DNA of 64,000 nt from ZLKRG08 sp046091905. GTDB lineage: Bacteria > Actinomycetota > Actinomycetes > Nanopelagicales > Nanopelagicaceae. The notes under the pieces were generated by a model. It was not told where the DNA came from and did no database searches. It was given only the letters and a program-made list of their open reading frames with translations. The first letter of the stretch is position 1; each line of letters starts with the position of its first letter. Positions 18,001 to 25,573 of the stretch are shown here, piece after piece. The stretch covers positions 3,301-67,300 of the forward strand of contig JBJTCN010000076.1 of assembly GCA_046091905.1 (NCBI GenBank). The letters are read 5' to 3'. Both the position numbers and the translations under genes were made by a program.

Positions 18001-18686
18001 CTCGCATTTTGATTGTGGAAGATGAGCAATCTTTCTCAGAGCCACTTAGCTTTTTGCTGGGCAAAGAGGGCTACGAAACTGATATTGCACCAGATGGCAA
18101 TAAAGCGTTAGAAATCTTCGGCAAAAAAGGCGCAGATTTAATCCTCTTAGATCTAATGCTGCCCGGAATGGCCGGTACTGAAGTCTGCAAACAGATTCGC
18201 GCTAACTCCACAGTGCCAATCATCATGCTCACCGCAAAAGATGATGAGGTAGATACCGTGGTTGGCCTGGAATTAGGCGCAGACGATTATGTAACTAAGC
18301 CATATTCATCCAGAGAACTTTTGGCTCGCATTCGTGCGGTACTGCGTCGCAGAAGCGATTTCGCGCTCGAAGAGGGACAAGGCGCGACAGTTCAGGTAGG
18401 CCAAATTCGTTTAGATACCGACAGACATCTAGTTACCTTTAATAATGAGAATATCTTGCTGCCGCTAAAAGAGTTTGAATTATTGGAATATTTAATGCGC
18501 AATGCTGGTCGCGTCTTAACCAGAATTCAAATTATCGATCGCATCTGGGGTAATGATTATGTGGGCGATACCAAAACCCTTGATGTGCATATCAAACGCT
18601 TACGCTCTAAATTTGAAAAAGACCCAGCCAATCCAGAGTTAATTCAGACTGTGCGCGGCTTGGGTTACAAGATGGAATTAAATTAA
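17997..18686 (+). CDS. regX3: RegX3-like OmpR-family response regulator
   Basis: DNA-binding regulator of the phosphate starvation response. Receiver domain (about 1-115) with the acidic pair VEDEQ, phospho-Asp in LILLDLMLPG and Lys in VTKPYS; winged-helix output domain (about 130-229) ending with VRGLGYKME. 229 aa is normal. Coupled to senX3 by an ATGA overlap. It ends three bases into the convergent lipoprotein gene. A PHO-box-like repeat upstream of senX3 is its probable target. Confidence 0.94.
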   Translation: MTRILIVEDEQSFSEPLSFLLGKEGYETDIAPDGNKALEIFGKKGADLILLDLMLPGMAGTEVCKQIRANSTVPIIMLTAKDDEVDTVVGLELGADDYVTKPYSSRELLARIRAVLRRRSDFALEEGQGATVQVGQIRLDTDRHLVTFNNENILLPLKEFELLEYLMRNAGRVLTRIQIIDRIWGNDYVGDTKTLDVHIKRLRSKFEKDPANPELIQTVRGLGYKMELN

Positions 18687-19135
18687 GCGTTTACAACTAA
18701 AGCATCAACAGAAACAGAACCAGCTAAGCCAAAGAAGAATGAGACCGGAACTCGGTGACCGGCAATCAAACCAGCAGCGGCGAGCGCAGCTTCAGTATTG
18801 GCAGAGTCGCCGCCAAAGATAATTGGCTTATTCTGTAACGCAATTTGTGGCACGATCTTAATTCCGACTTTATTGATTGCTACGGCAATTAGCGCATCTT
18901 GAGTTGGCTTTTGATTAACAATGGTGCCAACCAATGAGGCATCGCCCGCGGCATTAACTGCTACATAGATATTGCGTAGGTAAATTAAATTGCCTTCAGA
19001 TGCCAGGTTTGCCTCAACGCCATCTGTTACTTGATTAATCATTCTAGTAGGAGCGTTATTTCCAGTCCCGCTGCATGCGGTCAATGAAGTTGAAAGAATT
19101 GCTGCAGCAAAGGCGATGGCAAATTTCTTTTGCAT
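18683..19135 (-). CDS. LpqE-like lipoprotein
   Basis: Exported lipoprotein: MQKK, a hydrophobic stretch, then the lipobox LTAC with Cys21 as the lipidation site. The 130-residue mature part has LRNIYVAV and VNQKPTQDALIAV, resembling mycobacterial LpqE. Location supports this, since lpqE neighbours carD in mycobacteria. Function is not established; some relatives look like copper-chaperone folds. GGGAG lies 8 nt before the ATG. Divergent from carD and convergent with regX3. Confidence 0.7.
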   Translation of the reverse strand: MQKKFAIAFAAAILSTSLTACSGTGNNAPTRMINQVTDGVEANLASEGNLIYLRNIYVAVNAAGDASLVGTIVNQKPTQDALIAVAINKVGIKIVPQIALQNKPIIFGGDSANTEAALAAAGLIAGHRVPVSFFFGLAGSVSVDALVVNA

Positions 19136-19264
19136 TAATAACTCCCACGATTTTTAAAACTTTTGAGACTCGCGTATTTTATCAGTAGAAATGGTTCGCT
19201 TATAACCGCAAAATCAAGCTAAGAAATAGCGATTTACAATGATTTTTCGCGAGAAAAACTGATA

Positions 19265-19293
19265 GTGACTCTCTTATTAATCCATGCTAAAAT
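19265..19293 (+). promoter_or_regulatory. carD promoter
   Basis: GTGACT (19265-19270) and TAAAAT (19288-19293) are separated by 17 bp, a good vegetative promoter. Unlike many genes here, the start codon lies about 30 nt downstream and has its own ribosome site (AAAGG). Confidence 0.6.
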
Positions 19294-19330
19294 TATCCTT
19301 CTGCTTAACTCTTCTCCTGAAAGGCGTTAA

Positions 19331-19813
19331 ATGTCATTTAAGGTCGGCGAAACAGTTGTTTATCCTCATCACGGCGCAGCTCTAATCGAAGCAATCGAAA
19401 AACGTGTGATTAAAGGTGAAGAGAAGACCTACTTAGTTTTAAAGGTAGCTCAGGGCGATTTAACAGTCCGAGTACCAGCAGATAATGTGGATTTAGTTGG
19501 TGTACGAGATGTAGTTGATTCCGCAGGACTTGATCGCGTATTTAACGTATTGCGCCAGCCATACACCGAAGAACCAACCAACTGGTCACGTCGTTACAAA
19601 GCAAATCTAGAGAAATTGGCTTCTGGCGATGTTATTAAAGTCGCAGAGGTAGTGCGCGATCTTTATCGTCGCGATTTAGACCGCGGTCTTTCAGCTGGCG
19701 AGAAGCGTATGTTGGCTAAGGCAAAGCAGATTTTGGTTTCAGAGTTAGCGTTGGCAGAACGCACCGATGAGGAAAAAGCAGCAACTATCCTCGACGAAGT
19801 ACTTGCCTCATAA
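19331..19813 (+). CDS. carD: CarD, RNA polymerase-binding transcription factor
   Basis: CarD stabilises open promoter complexes, especially at rRNA promoters, and is essential in mycobacteria. N-terminal RNAP-interaction domain (about 1-60, FKVGETVVYPHHGAALIEAI) and C-terminal helical DNA-binding domain (NWSRRYKANLEKL, VVRDLYRRD). 160 aa matches the family. Preceded by a 17-bp-spaced promoter and an AAAGG ribosome site. The following IspD-like ORF overlaps its last codons. Confidence 0.95.
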   Translation: MSFKVGETVVYPHHGAALIEAIEKRVIKGEEKTYLVLKVAQGDLTVRVPADNVDLVGVRDVVDSAGLDRVFNVLRQPYTEEPTNWSRRYKANLEKLASGDVIKVAEVVRDLYRRDLDRGLSAGEKRMLAKAKQILVSELALAERTDEEKAATILDEVLAS

Positions 19814-20447
19814 ACTTTTAGTAATAGTTACGGTTGGCAGTCCTTTAGCGCTTCAACCGCTTAATGGAAGCAATCTTTTATCCGCAGCGCTTTCATCTGC
19901 CTATCAATTCTCTGCCGAAACCAGCATTTCAAATCAATTATATGTCGCGGCGCAAGATTTAAATGCTGTTCGAGAAGCTACTAAAGGTATATCAATAAAT
20001 TTTTTGGACCTTGAATGTGACCCTAATAATCCAATTGAATTGGTAAAAGCAATTCAACCTTTGGAATTTGAAATGGTGGCAATACATGATGCGCAGCGGC
20101 CATTAACGCGAAGTACCCAATTTCATCGCACTTTAGAAGGTTTGTTTGGTTGCGATGCAGTTCGACCAACCATGGCATTTACGGAAACTTTGAAGGCGGT
20201 AAATGAATCATCTGAGCTTACGCACACAATTGATCGGACCAAATTTCGTCGCATTTCGAGCCCAGAAATTATCCGTCGCACAGTAATCGATTTTTCAGGA
20301 GGCGAAAGTAGTTGGATGGTTCCGTTAGTCAAGGAAGCTCGACTTTCAGAAGTAGAAGCAGATCCTGATTCAATTAGAATCAACAACGCAGAAGAAATTA
20401 CGCTGATGGAGGCTTTCCTTCATTGGCAACAGAAGATCGCTAAATAA
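19803..20447 (+). CDS. Degenerate IspD-like protein without the nucleotide-binding loop
   Basis: Looks like a diverged IspD (MEP cytidylyltransferase). Shared blocks are IHDAQRPL (canonical IHDAARPL), RISSPEIIRR, and a C-terminal DSIRINNAEEITLMEAF (canonical NIKITxPEDLxxAE). The N-terminal CTP loop, normally LAAGxGxR with a downstream Lys, is replaced by TVGSPLALQPLNGSN, so cytidylyltransfer is unlikely. The probable start is TTG 19803, overlapping the carD stop by 11 nt. It occupies the usual ispD slot behind carD, while an intact ispD lies 320 bp further on the opposite strand. A pseudoenzyme or decaying paralogue; the ORF is intact. Confidence 0.7.
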   Translation: MPHKLLVIVTVGSPLALQPLNGSNLLSAALSSAYQFSAETSISNQLYVAAQDLNAVREATKGISINFLDLECDPNNPIELVKAIQPLEFEMVAIHDAQRPLTRSTQFHRTLEGLFGCDAVRPTMAFTETLKAVNESSELTHTIDRTKFRRISSPEIIRRTVIDFSGGESSWMVPLVKEARLSEVEADPDSIRINNAEEITLMEAFLHWQQKIAK

Positions 20448-20457
20448 TTTAGATAAA

Positions 20458-20745
20458 TTACTTACCAAAGAGATTTTTGATCTCTTCCCAGAACTTCCGT
20501 GGCTGACCAAGGGCTTGACCTGGAAATTCAGTAAAAGTCTTCGTAGGGTTGCGCCAAAAGCGGCGCAATAACCTAAATGGCTTTGTTTTAATTCGATGCT
20601 CTAAATCTTTTACATAAGCAACGCGTAAATCATCAGGCTCATGTTGCACCTTTGTTTTACAAACAGTGCAGGTTGTAGATGCAAGCAAACGGCCGGCATA
20701 AACAAGTTCGTGCACAGTTTCGGTCTTGCAATGTGCGCATTCCAA
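20458..20745 (-). CDS. Small zinc-ribbon protein
   Basis: A 95-aa protein with CAHC at the N-terminus and CTVC about 25 residues later, a likely four-Cys zinc ribbon, followed by a basic region (KTKPFRLLRRFWRNP). Family not recognised; such ribbons often bind nucleic acid or protein. The start is TTG 20745; no ATG is in frame upstream before the ispD stop. Directly downstream of ispD on the same strand. Confidence 0.65.
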   Translation of the reverse strand: MECAHCKTETVHELVYAGRLLASTTCTVCKTKVQHEPDDLRVAYVKDLEHRIKTKPFRLLRRFWRNPTKTFTEFPGQALGQPRKFWEEIKNLFGK

Positions 20746-20767
20746 AGTCGCGCTTATTGATTCGTGC

Positions 20768-21460
20768 TTAATCTTTATACCCCCTCTTTGCTAGAACGTG
20801 TTCGGCAATCGCCAAATCCTGCGGATAGGTAATCTTTACATTTGTCGGTTCGCCTGTCACGGAGTGCGTCTTAATTGATGGAAAGTATCTCTCAATACAG
20901 GCACCCGTGTCAGTACCGGTAAATGAATCTTCAGCAGCTTTCAAGTAAGCCGATAGTAGCTCTTTGGCAATAAAACCTTGCGGGGTTTGTACGCGAACTA
21001 CTGGCACGTTCTGTTTAATATCCATTTCAATTGGCTCAACAGTAATCGTCGGAATCGCACCGCCATGTGTAACTGCTTCGGTAGCAATCTCTTTAAATAA
21101 AGTAGGAGTGGCAAGCGGACGAGCACCATCGTGAATAAGCACCACATCGATTTCGCCCGAATCGATTCCGCTTCGTAAATGTATTAGCGCCTGATATTCA
21201 GATTCATGGCGGGTTGCACCACCATAAACAATCTCAACTTTTAATTGCGGTACTTCGCGAGCTAAAACTTCTTTAGCCATCGCTTCATCATCTGGGTGAA
21301 TAACCAAGACCAGGCGCGCTTTGTTAAAAGGCTTTGCTGCATTAACAAGAGATCTACTAATAATTCGACGGCCAGATAGGGGTAGCCAAACCTTGTTGGT
21401 ACTGTGGCCAAAACGGGAACCAGAACCGGCTGCTAAAACAACGACAGCTGTGCGTTTCAT
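20768..21460 (-). CDS. ispD: IspD, 2-C-methyl-D-erythritol 4-phosphate cytidylyltransferase
   Basis: Third step of the MEP isoprenoid pathway: couples MEP to CTP. Fully canonical: LAAGSGSRFGHSTNKVWLPL at about 9-28 (CTP loop and catalytic Lys), IHDGARPL, TPQGF, and EPTNVKITYPQDLAIAE. 230 aa is normal. Transcribed opposite to carD. CACAAT lies 6 nt before the ATG with no ribosome site, so it may be leaderless. ispF lies 8.6 kb away, separated by the PTS/dehydrogenase block. Confidence 0.93.
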   Translation of the reverse strand: MKRTAVVVLAAGSGSRFGHSTNKVWLPLSGRRIISRSLVNAAKPFNKARLVLVIHPDDEAMAKEVLAREVPQLKVEIVYGGATRHESEYQALIHLRSGIDSGEIDVVLIHDGARPLATPTLFKEIATEAVTHGGAIPTITVEPIEMDIKQNVPVVRVQTPQGFIAKELLSAYLKAAEDSFTGTDTGACIERYFPSIKTHSVTGEPTNVKITYPQDLAIAEHVLAKRGYKD

Positions 21461-21486
21461 GTCGTAATTGTGGCAGACTTAAACGC

Positions 21487-21750
21487 ATGTGGCTTCCGAA
21501 GAGATTACGTAAGTCCACCGACCCTGTGGCAAAAGCTGCAGAGATAAAGGCTAAATTCGAGGCGAAGCGTAAACAACAGGGGTTATTTACTCCAGCACAA
21601 GAAGCGTTGATGGATGAACTTGGTTTAAAGCCAGGAAGTAAAAAATCTGAATCGAAATCGAAACGTATTAAAAATACGAAAGCGCGCATTCCTCTGACCG
21701 CGCGCCAACGTAAATTAGCTGAAGAACTTGGACTTATAAAGCCCGATTAA
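21487..21750 (+). CDS. Small basic protein with an internal duplication
   Basis: 87 residues, rich in Lys. It has two copies of a helix-like motif: FTPAQEALMDELGLKPG (about 39-55) and LTARQRKLAEELGLIKPD (about 70-87), separated by a Lys/Ser linker. Divergent from ispD; CAGACT ends 7 nt before the ATG and there is no clear ribosome site. Family not recognised. The charged repeats suggest nucleic acid or ribosome contact, but that is a guess. Confidence 0.6.
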   Translation: MWLPKRLRKSTDPVAKAAEIKAKFEAKRKQQGLFTPAQEALMDELGLKPGSKKSESKSKRIKNTKARIPLTARQRKLAEELGLIKPD

Positions 21751-21766
21751 GTTCGATTAATAACTC

Positions 21767-23059
21767 TTAGGCGTAGGTAAGTCCCATCGCATCTTGCTGG
21801 CGACGTAACTTCACGATTAATGAATCTTCATTTAGTTCAACATGATCGTAAGTTAATAGCTCGCCAGCTTTAATTGCTCTAACAATTGTGGCACCTTGAA
21901 CCAAACCAATTGGTACCAAATTATCTCGCTTGGCATCCTTTGCAACATCTGCATAACCACGGACTGTGTATCCACCGATACCATCAATCTTGTCGCCAGG
22001 ATTTAGTTCCTTCTTGGTCATACATACAACTTCTGCCATCAAACTTTCAGCATAAAGTGAAGATTCGCGATCGATAACAGCGCGTGCAACTGTCATTGGA
22101 GCCTCTACCGACGCTAAGTGATATGGACGGTATAGCGCGAAATATGGACCAGGGCCCATTGAAAGGTATGACATTTCATGTGCAACATAAGGTGAATCTG
22201 TTCGAACAATTACGAAAACACCTGGTGCTACATCGCCGGTGCAGTAATCAACTACACCTGGGCGATCTAAAACGCCGCCATCTGCTTGCAATGCGAAAGT
22301 CTCTTGCAGAGTTTTAACTGAAGAAGCCGGGCCATACATACCGCGCTTAGATAGCTCTAGCCCAGTGGTATTTGCCAGCGCTACCATCTCAGTCATGGTC
22401 TTTGAACCATCAGTGAAAGAGCAGAGCATCTTCGGATTCATCTTCTTTGCATTTGCGCGATCACGTACCGTATCTGGATTGCTAAATGGTTCGAAGGGAT
22501 TATTTTTACCTTTTCCAGCACAGACAATTTCAAAATTCAAATCTCTCGCAAAATCAACTAAAACTTTGGCCTCAACTGGTTCATCACCATGGCAGACCGC
22601 ATAGATTGCGCCGTTTTCGACCGCTTTCTTATTTAGCAATGGCCCAATAGTTACATCCATTTCCACGTTTAGCACAGCGATATCTTTCTTCGCCTCTAGC
22701 GCGCTATAGGTGATTTGCGCCCCGATATCCGGAACGCCAGTGCACTCAACAATAAAATCGATAGCTTCTAGGTCGCTAAGGAACTCGGTAGTGGTAGTTC
22801 CGGCTGATTTTCCTTCATTTAGAGCTTTTGCAATCTCTTTGGCGTCATTGCTGATGACTACATCAGAGACGCCAAGATCTTTAAATAGCTCAGTGATGCG
22901 ATTGGTATCAATATCAATAACTAAACGAACTGAAAGTCCTTGCATACGATGAACTTGGTTTCCAAAGCCACGCCCCATCTGACCCGCACCAACTAAGCCA
23001 ATTCGAACGTCATGACCCAATTGTTTTGCGTGTTCTAATAATTTGTGACTGTATGCCAC
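21767..23059 (-). CDS. NAD(P)-dependent oxidoreductase with C-terminal SAF domain
   Basis: 430 aa. A Rossmann fold (about 15-170) with IGLVGAGQMGRGF resembles homoserine dehydrogenase/Gfo-Idh proteins; a C-terminal SAF domain (about 350-430) contains IGLVQGATIVRAIKAGELLTYDHVEL. It is the last gene of the PTS operon, 30 bp after EIIA, so it probably oxidises the sugar phosphate or polyol phosphate delivered by this PTS. The substrate cannot be assigned. Start is GTG 23059, with GAGGA about 8 nt upstream. Confidence 0.78.
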   Translation of the reverse strand: MAYSHKLLEHAKQLGHDVRIGLVGAGQMGRGFGNQVHRMQGLSVRLVIDIDTNRITELFKDLGVSDVVISNDAKEIAKALNEGKSAGTTTTEFLSDLEAIDFIVECTGVPDIGAQITYSALEAKKDIAVLNVEMDVTIGPLLNKKAVENGAIYAVCHGDEPVEAKVLVDFARDLNFEIVCAGKGKNNPFEPFSNPDTVRDRANAKKMNPKMLCSFTDGSKTMTEMVALANTTGLELSKRGMYGPASSVKTLQETFALQADGGVLDRPGVVDYCTGDVAPGVFVIVRTDSPYVAHEMSYLSMGPGPYFALYRPYHLASVEAPMTVARAVIDRESSLYAESLMAEVVCMTKKELNPGDKIDGIGGYTVRGYADVAKDAKRDNLVPIGLVQGATIVRAIKAGELLTYDHVELNEDSLIVKLRRQQDAMGLTYA

Positions 23060-23089
23060 TTTATACTTCCTCGTTCTCTTAGCGGACTT

Positions 23090-23455
23090 TTAGTTTCTTG
23101 CAATAATTTCGAACTTATCGCCAACATTAATTATTGGCATTGGTCGAGCTTCAATATTGGTATCACCAGGAAGCTCAGCTTCATTTAATCCATTTGCCTT
23201 TAAATCTAAGTGCCCCAAATTTAATAAATTTTCAGAAACAACCGAACCAACTGCAAGCACATTGAATTCTTCATTGTTAATTCGTATTAAATCGCCAACT
23301 AATGGAGCTCGTTGGCTAATTTCAACTTTGTGTAGTACCGAAAAGTCGTGAAGCTCTTCGGGAGCGCCTTCGCCAAAGAACACAAGAATTCCTTGATCTC
23401 GAAAATCTGATACTAATTCTCCGACTGCGGTGACCGTAGTTGAATAAACGACCAT
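23090..23455 (-). CDS. PTS glucitol/sorbitol-family EIIA (SrlB-like)
   Basis: 121-aa EIIA protein that accepts phosphate from HPr and passes it to EIIB. FFGEGAPEELHDFSVLHK aligns with the SrlB phospho-His region; AVGSVVSENLLNLGHLDLKANGLNEAELPG is highly characteristic. The ATG overlaps the EIIB stop by one base. The substrate is assumed to be a polyol; the family also transports other polyols. Confidence 0.88.
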   Translation of the reverse strand: MVVYSTTVTAVGELVSDFRDQGILVFFGEGAPEELHDFSVLHKVEISQRAPLVGDLIRINNEEFNVLAVGSVVSENLLNLGHLDLKANGLNEAELPGDTNIEARPMPIINVGDKFEIIARN

Positions 23456-23826
23456 TACGCCGGCTTGATGTTTTCGGGCTTTACTCCAGATACGAAGAGA
23501 TCTTTGGTGATAAACATCGCAAGTGGCCCAGCAGGGCTAGCCGCGTGGATATCAACTGTAAGCACTTTCTTCATTGGATAAACACCGACGCGGGCAGTAC
23601 CGCCGCAGTCAATAACTGCAACTGCAATCTCATCAAATGGCTTTGAAGATTTGAAACCATCGAATGGCTCGCCGCCAGTGGCATCTGCAATTGCTTGTGC
23701 CACCGGATGTATTCCACCACCTGTTACAGAATAAATATATTTCTTTTTATCGGTTGGCAGGACTTCAAGTGGGCCGCCCCAGCCACCTTTACCTGCTTCA
23801 ATAATGACTTTTTTATAATTTCCCAT
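23455..23826 (-). CDS. PTS glucitol-family EIIB domain as a separate protein
   Basis: 123 aa matching only the N-terminal EIIB part of E. coli SrlE: GKGGWGGPLEVLPTD and AVIDCGGTARVGVYP, with the phosphorylatable Cys in IDCGGT, ending VSGVKPENIKPA. In E. coli this domain is fused in front of the EIIC domain; here it is a separate gene placed after EIIC. AGGAG lies 5 nt before its ATG, so it is an independent translation unit. A hairpin separates it from EIIC. Confidence 0.9.
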   Translation of the reverse strand: MGNYKKVIIEAGKGGWGGPLEVLPTDKKKYIYSVTGGGIHPVAQAIADATGGEPFDGFKSSKPFDEIAVAVIDCGGTARVGVYPMKKVLTVDIHAASPAGPLAMFITKDLFVSGVKPENIKPA

Positions 23827-23880
23827 TGTAACTCCTAGATATTTACCTTAGTAATTGAGTGAATCTTACGTACTAAGTAA

Positions 23881-23918
23881 TCGAGGGCCAAAGTGAATTT
23901 CTCCACTCTGGCCCTCGA
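23881..23918 (-). other. Intercistronic stem-loop between EIIC and EIIB genes
   Basis: TCGAGGGCCA pairs with TGGCCCTCGA (10 bp, GC-rich), extended by AGTG/CACT after one unpaired A. No T run follows in the operon direction, so it is more likely an mRNA stability or processing element than a full terminator. It would allow EIIC and EIIB/EIIA levels to differ. Confidence 0.6.
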
Positions 23919-23925
23919 ATACTCT

Positions 23926-24474
23926 TTATTTACTTACGGAGTAAAGTCCAAAGCTTGCAAAGTAAGCAATTACTACTGAAAGCGGACCGGTTACCAAGCG
24001 GCTAAATAGAACCGCAGGCACACCAACTTCAACAGTCTCTGGTTCAGCTTCGCCAAGAGCGAGACCTACCGGAATAAAGTCGCAACCAACCTGTGGGTTG
24101 ATTGCAAATAGTGCTGGTAATGCGTATTGGGCAGGAATATTTCCCTTGCCGATTTCCACACCAAGCAGAGTTCCAACGATCTGTGCAATAACAGCTCCTG
24201 GTCCAAGCAATGGAGATAGAACTGGAAGAGCACAAACGATTGAGATTAATAGCAAACCTGGAAGTGAAGAAGCGGAACCCTTGATTCCCTTTGCAATCCA
24301 GTCGCCGACACCGGTTGTAAGAATTAAACCGATGATGAAAGAGATAAACGCCATAAATGGAATGACGTTACGAATTACTGTATCAACAGTGTCACGACCA
24401 GCCTGATAGAGAGTTCCAACTACTCCACCAACGCTGCGGCCGATTCTTGTAAGAAATGCGCTAATGCCACCCAT
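23926..24474 (-). CDS. PTS glucitol-family EIIC domain (C-terminal SrlE part) as a separate protein
   Basis: 182-aa membrane protein matching the C-terminal half of SrlE: YQAGRDTVDTVIRNVIPFMAF, LLGPGAVIAQIVGTLLGVEIG, LFAINPQVGCDFIPVGLALGEA. With SrlA-like EIIC2 it forms the sugar channel. It begins in the linker after the EIIB domain, so it lacks EIIB entirely. The gene comes before the EIIB gene, the reverse of the fused domain order, so a simple frameshift of srlE cannot explain it. GGAGG within the end of the previous gene serves as ribosome site. Confidence 0.88.
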   Translation of the reverse strand: MGGISAFLTRIGRSVGGVVGTLYQAGRDTVDTVIRNVIPFMAFISFIIGLILTTGVGDWIAKGIKGSASSLPGLLLISIVCALPVLSPLLGPGAVIAQIVGTLLGVEIGKGNIPAQYALPALFAINPQVGCDFIPVGLALGEAEPETVEVGVPAVLFSRLVTGPLSVVIAYFASFGLYSVSK

Positions 24475-24478
24475 GTTC

Positions 24479-25075
24479 TTATGCCTCCTTCTTCGCCATC
24501 ATGCGAGCGGTAATCCACTCAGTCACGATGCCGCGAATAAAGATAACTACTAGGCCAACAAGTAAGTAACGAACTGCTAGGTCTCCAAGACCTAAACCAA
24601 GTTGCGTAATACCTGTTGCAATACCTACATACACGAACAATTCGCCTGGGTTTGCGTGAGGGAAAATTCCCAGGATTGGGTGAACGAATGAAACAGCAGA
24701 ATCGTAGAAAGCTGGCTTGTAACGCTCTGGTAAGAAGCGTCCCATTGTGTATGCCATTGGGTTTGTTAATACGAATACCGCTACGAAAGGAAGAATGATG
24801 TAACGAACTGGGTACCACTGGATACCTGGTCGCGCAGCAGCCTTACCTAAGTTTTCAATCTTCTCAGGTCCGATGATTCGAACGAGAGCGTTTACAGCAG
24901 TTAGCAGCACAACAAGAGTTGGAAGAATTCCGCCCATAAGTGAGAGCAGAACTGATCCACCTTTGTTGAAAACTTTAATAAAGTCTTCAGCTGCCGTAGC
25001 CAATGCGCCAAGTACGCCGGTTGGCTTATCAACGGTTACCTCCGCTAAGCGGTAACCAACTGATAGTAGGTTCAA
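24479..25075 (-). CDS. PTS glucitol-family EIIC2 (SrlA-like)
   Basis: 198-aa membrane subunit of a glucitol-type permease. GGSVLLSLMGGILPTLVVLLTAVNALVRIIGPEKIE and NPMAYTMGRFLPERYKPAFYDSAVSFVHPILGIFPHANPGELFVY are highly characteristic of SrlA. Start is TTG 25075, chosen because a perfect AGGAGG lies 6 nt upstream and no ATG fits. It heads the transport part of the operon, 81 bp after gutM. Confidence 0.9.
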   Translation of the reverse strand: MNLLSVGYRLAEVTVDKPTGVLGALATAAEDFIKVFNKGGSVLLSLMGGILPTLVVLLTAVNALVRIIGPEKIENLGKAAARPGIQWYPVRYIILPFVAVFVLTNPMAYTMGRFLPERYKPAFYDSAVSFVHPILGIFPHANPGELFVYVGIATGITQLGLGLGDLAVRYLLVGLVVIFIRGIVTEWITARMMAKKEA

Positions 25076-25103
25076 TGCACACCTCCTAAGTGTGTCGTGG
25101 GAT

Positions 25104-25127
25104 CAATAAGTCAGTTACGACTTATTG
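25104..25127. promoter_or_regulatory. Perfect palindrome upstream of srlA-like gene
   Basis: CAATAAGTC / GACTTATTG, 9-bp arms with a 6-bp centre, in the 81-bp gap between gutM and the EIIC2 gene. It could be an operator or an mRNA hairpin ahead of the TTG start. Confidence 0.45.
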
Positions 25128-25156
25128 GAAACAAACGCCCGTACGGTGATCGTTTG

Positions 25157-25573
25157 CTATTCCGCATCGTCAGATTTACTGCGATTAATATGAGCATCGA
25201 TATGTTCTGCCGCCATCCGTGTAGCGTCAGTTATCTTCTGCTTTCTATTCGCAGCAACTCGGTCGCCCGAGATTATTTCTTTGATGTGGAATCCTTTGTA
25301 ATCAGTAAAGGGCTTACCTTTTGCCATTACTGTGATGCCGGTAAGTAGTAATCCATCGGAAACTACTCCGTTTTTATCTGCTAAAAGTGCAACATATGAG
25401 CGACCACCGCGATAGCGCCTGCCACCTACTCCGATTGCGACAATACCGCCGTCGATGCTTTTACGAAGGTCTGCTAACTGTTTCTGAAAACGATTGGCTT
25501 GCCGCCAAGCTAGAAATAACTGGAAAGCCCAGGCAATACCTAGAACTGTAAATAGCGTACCTAGACCGCTCAT
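25157..25573 (-). CDS. GutM-family glucitol operon protein
   Basis: Family of the glucitol operon activator GutM. It has one N-terminal membrane helix (GTLFTVLGIAWAFQLFLAW) followed by RQANRFQKQLADLRKSIDGGIVAIGVGGRRYRGGRSYVALLAD, the family signature, so it is probably membrane-anchored. I start at ATG 25573, which overlaps the SorC-type regulator stop (ATGA); a longer reading adds 17 residues out of family. Its presence beside the PTS supports the glucitol-type assignment. Confidence 0.82.
   Translation of the reverse strand: MSGLGTLFTVLGIAWAFQLFLAWRQANRFQKQLADLRKSIDGGIVAIGVGGRRYRGGRSYVALLADKNGVVSDGLLLTGITVMAKGKPFTDYKGFHIKEIISGDRVAANRKQKITDATRMAAEHIDAHINRSKSDDAE

Noticed and set aside
23455..24474. 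Frameshifted or broken srlE pseudogene
   Set aside because: The two domains are in the opposite order to the fusion and each has a complete ORF with a good ribosome site.
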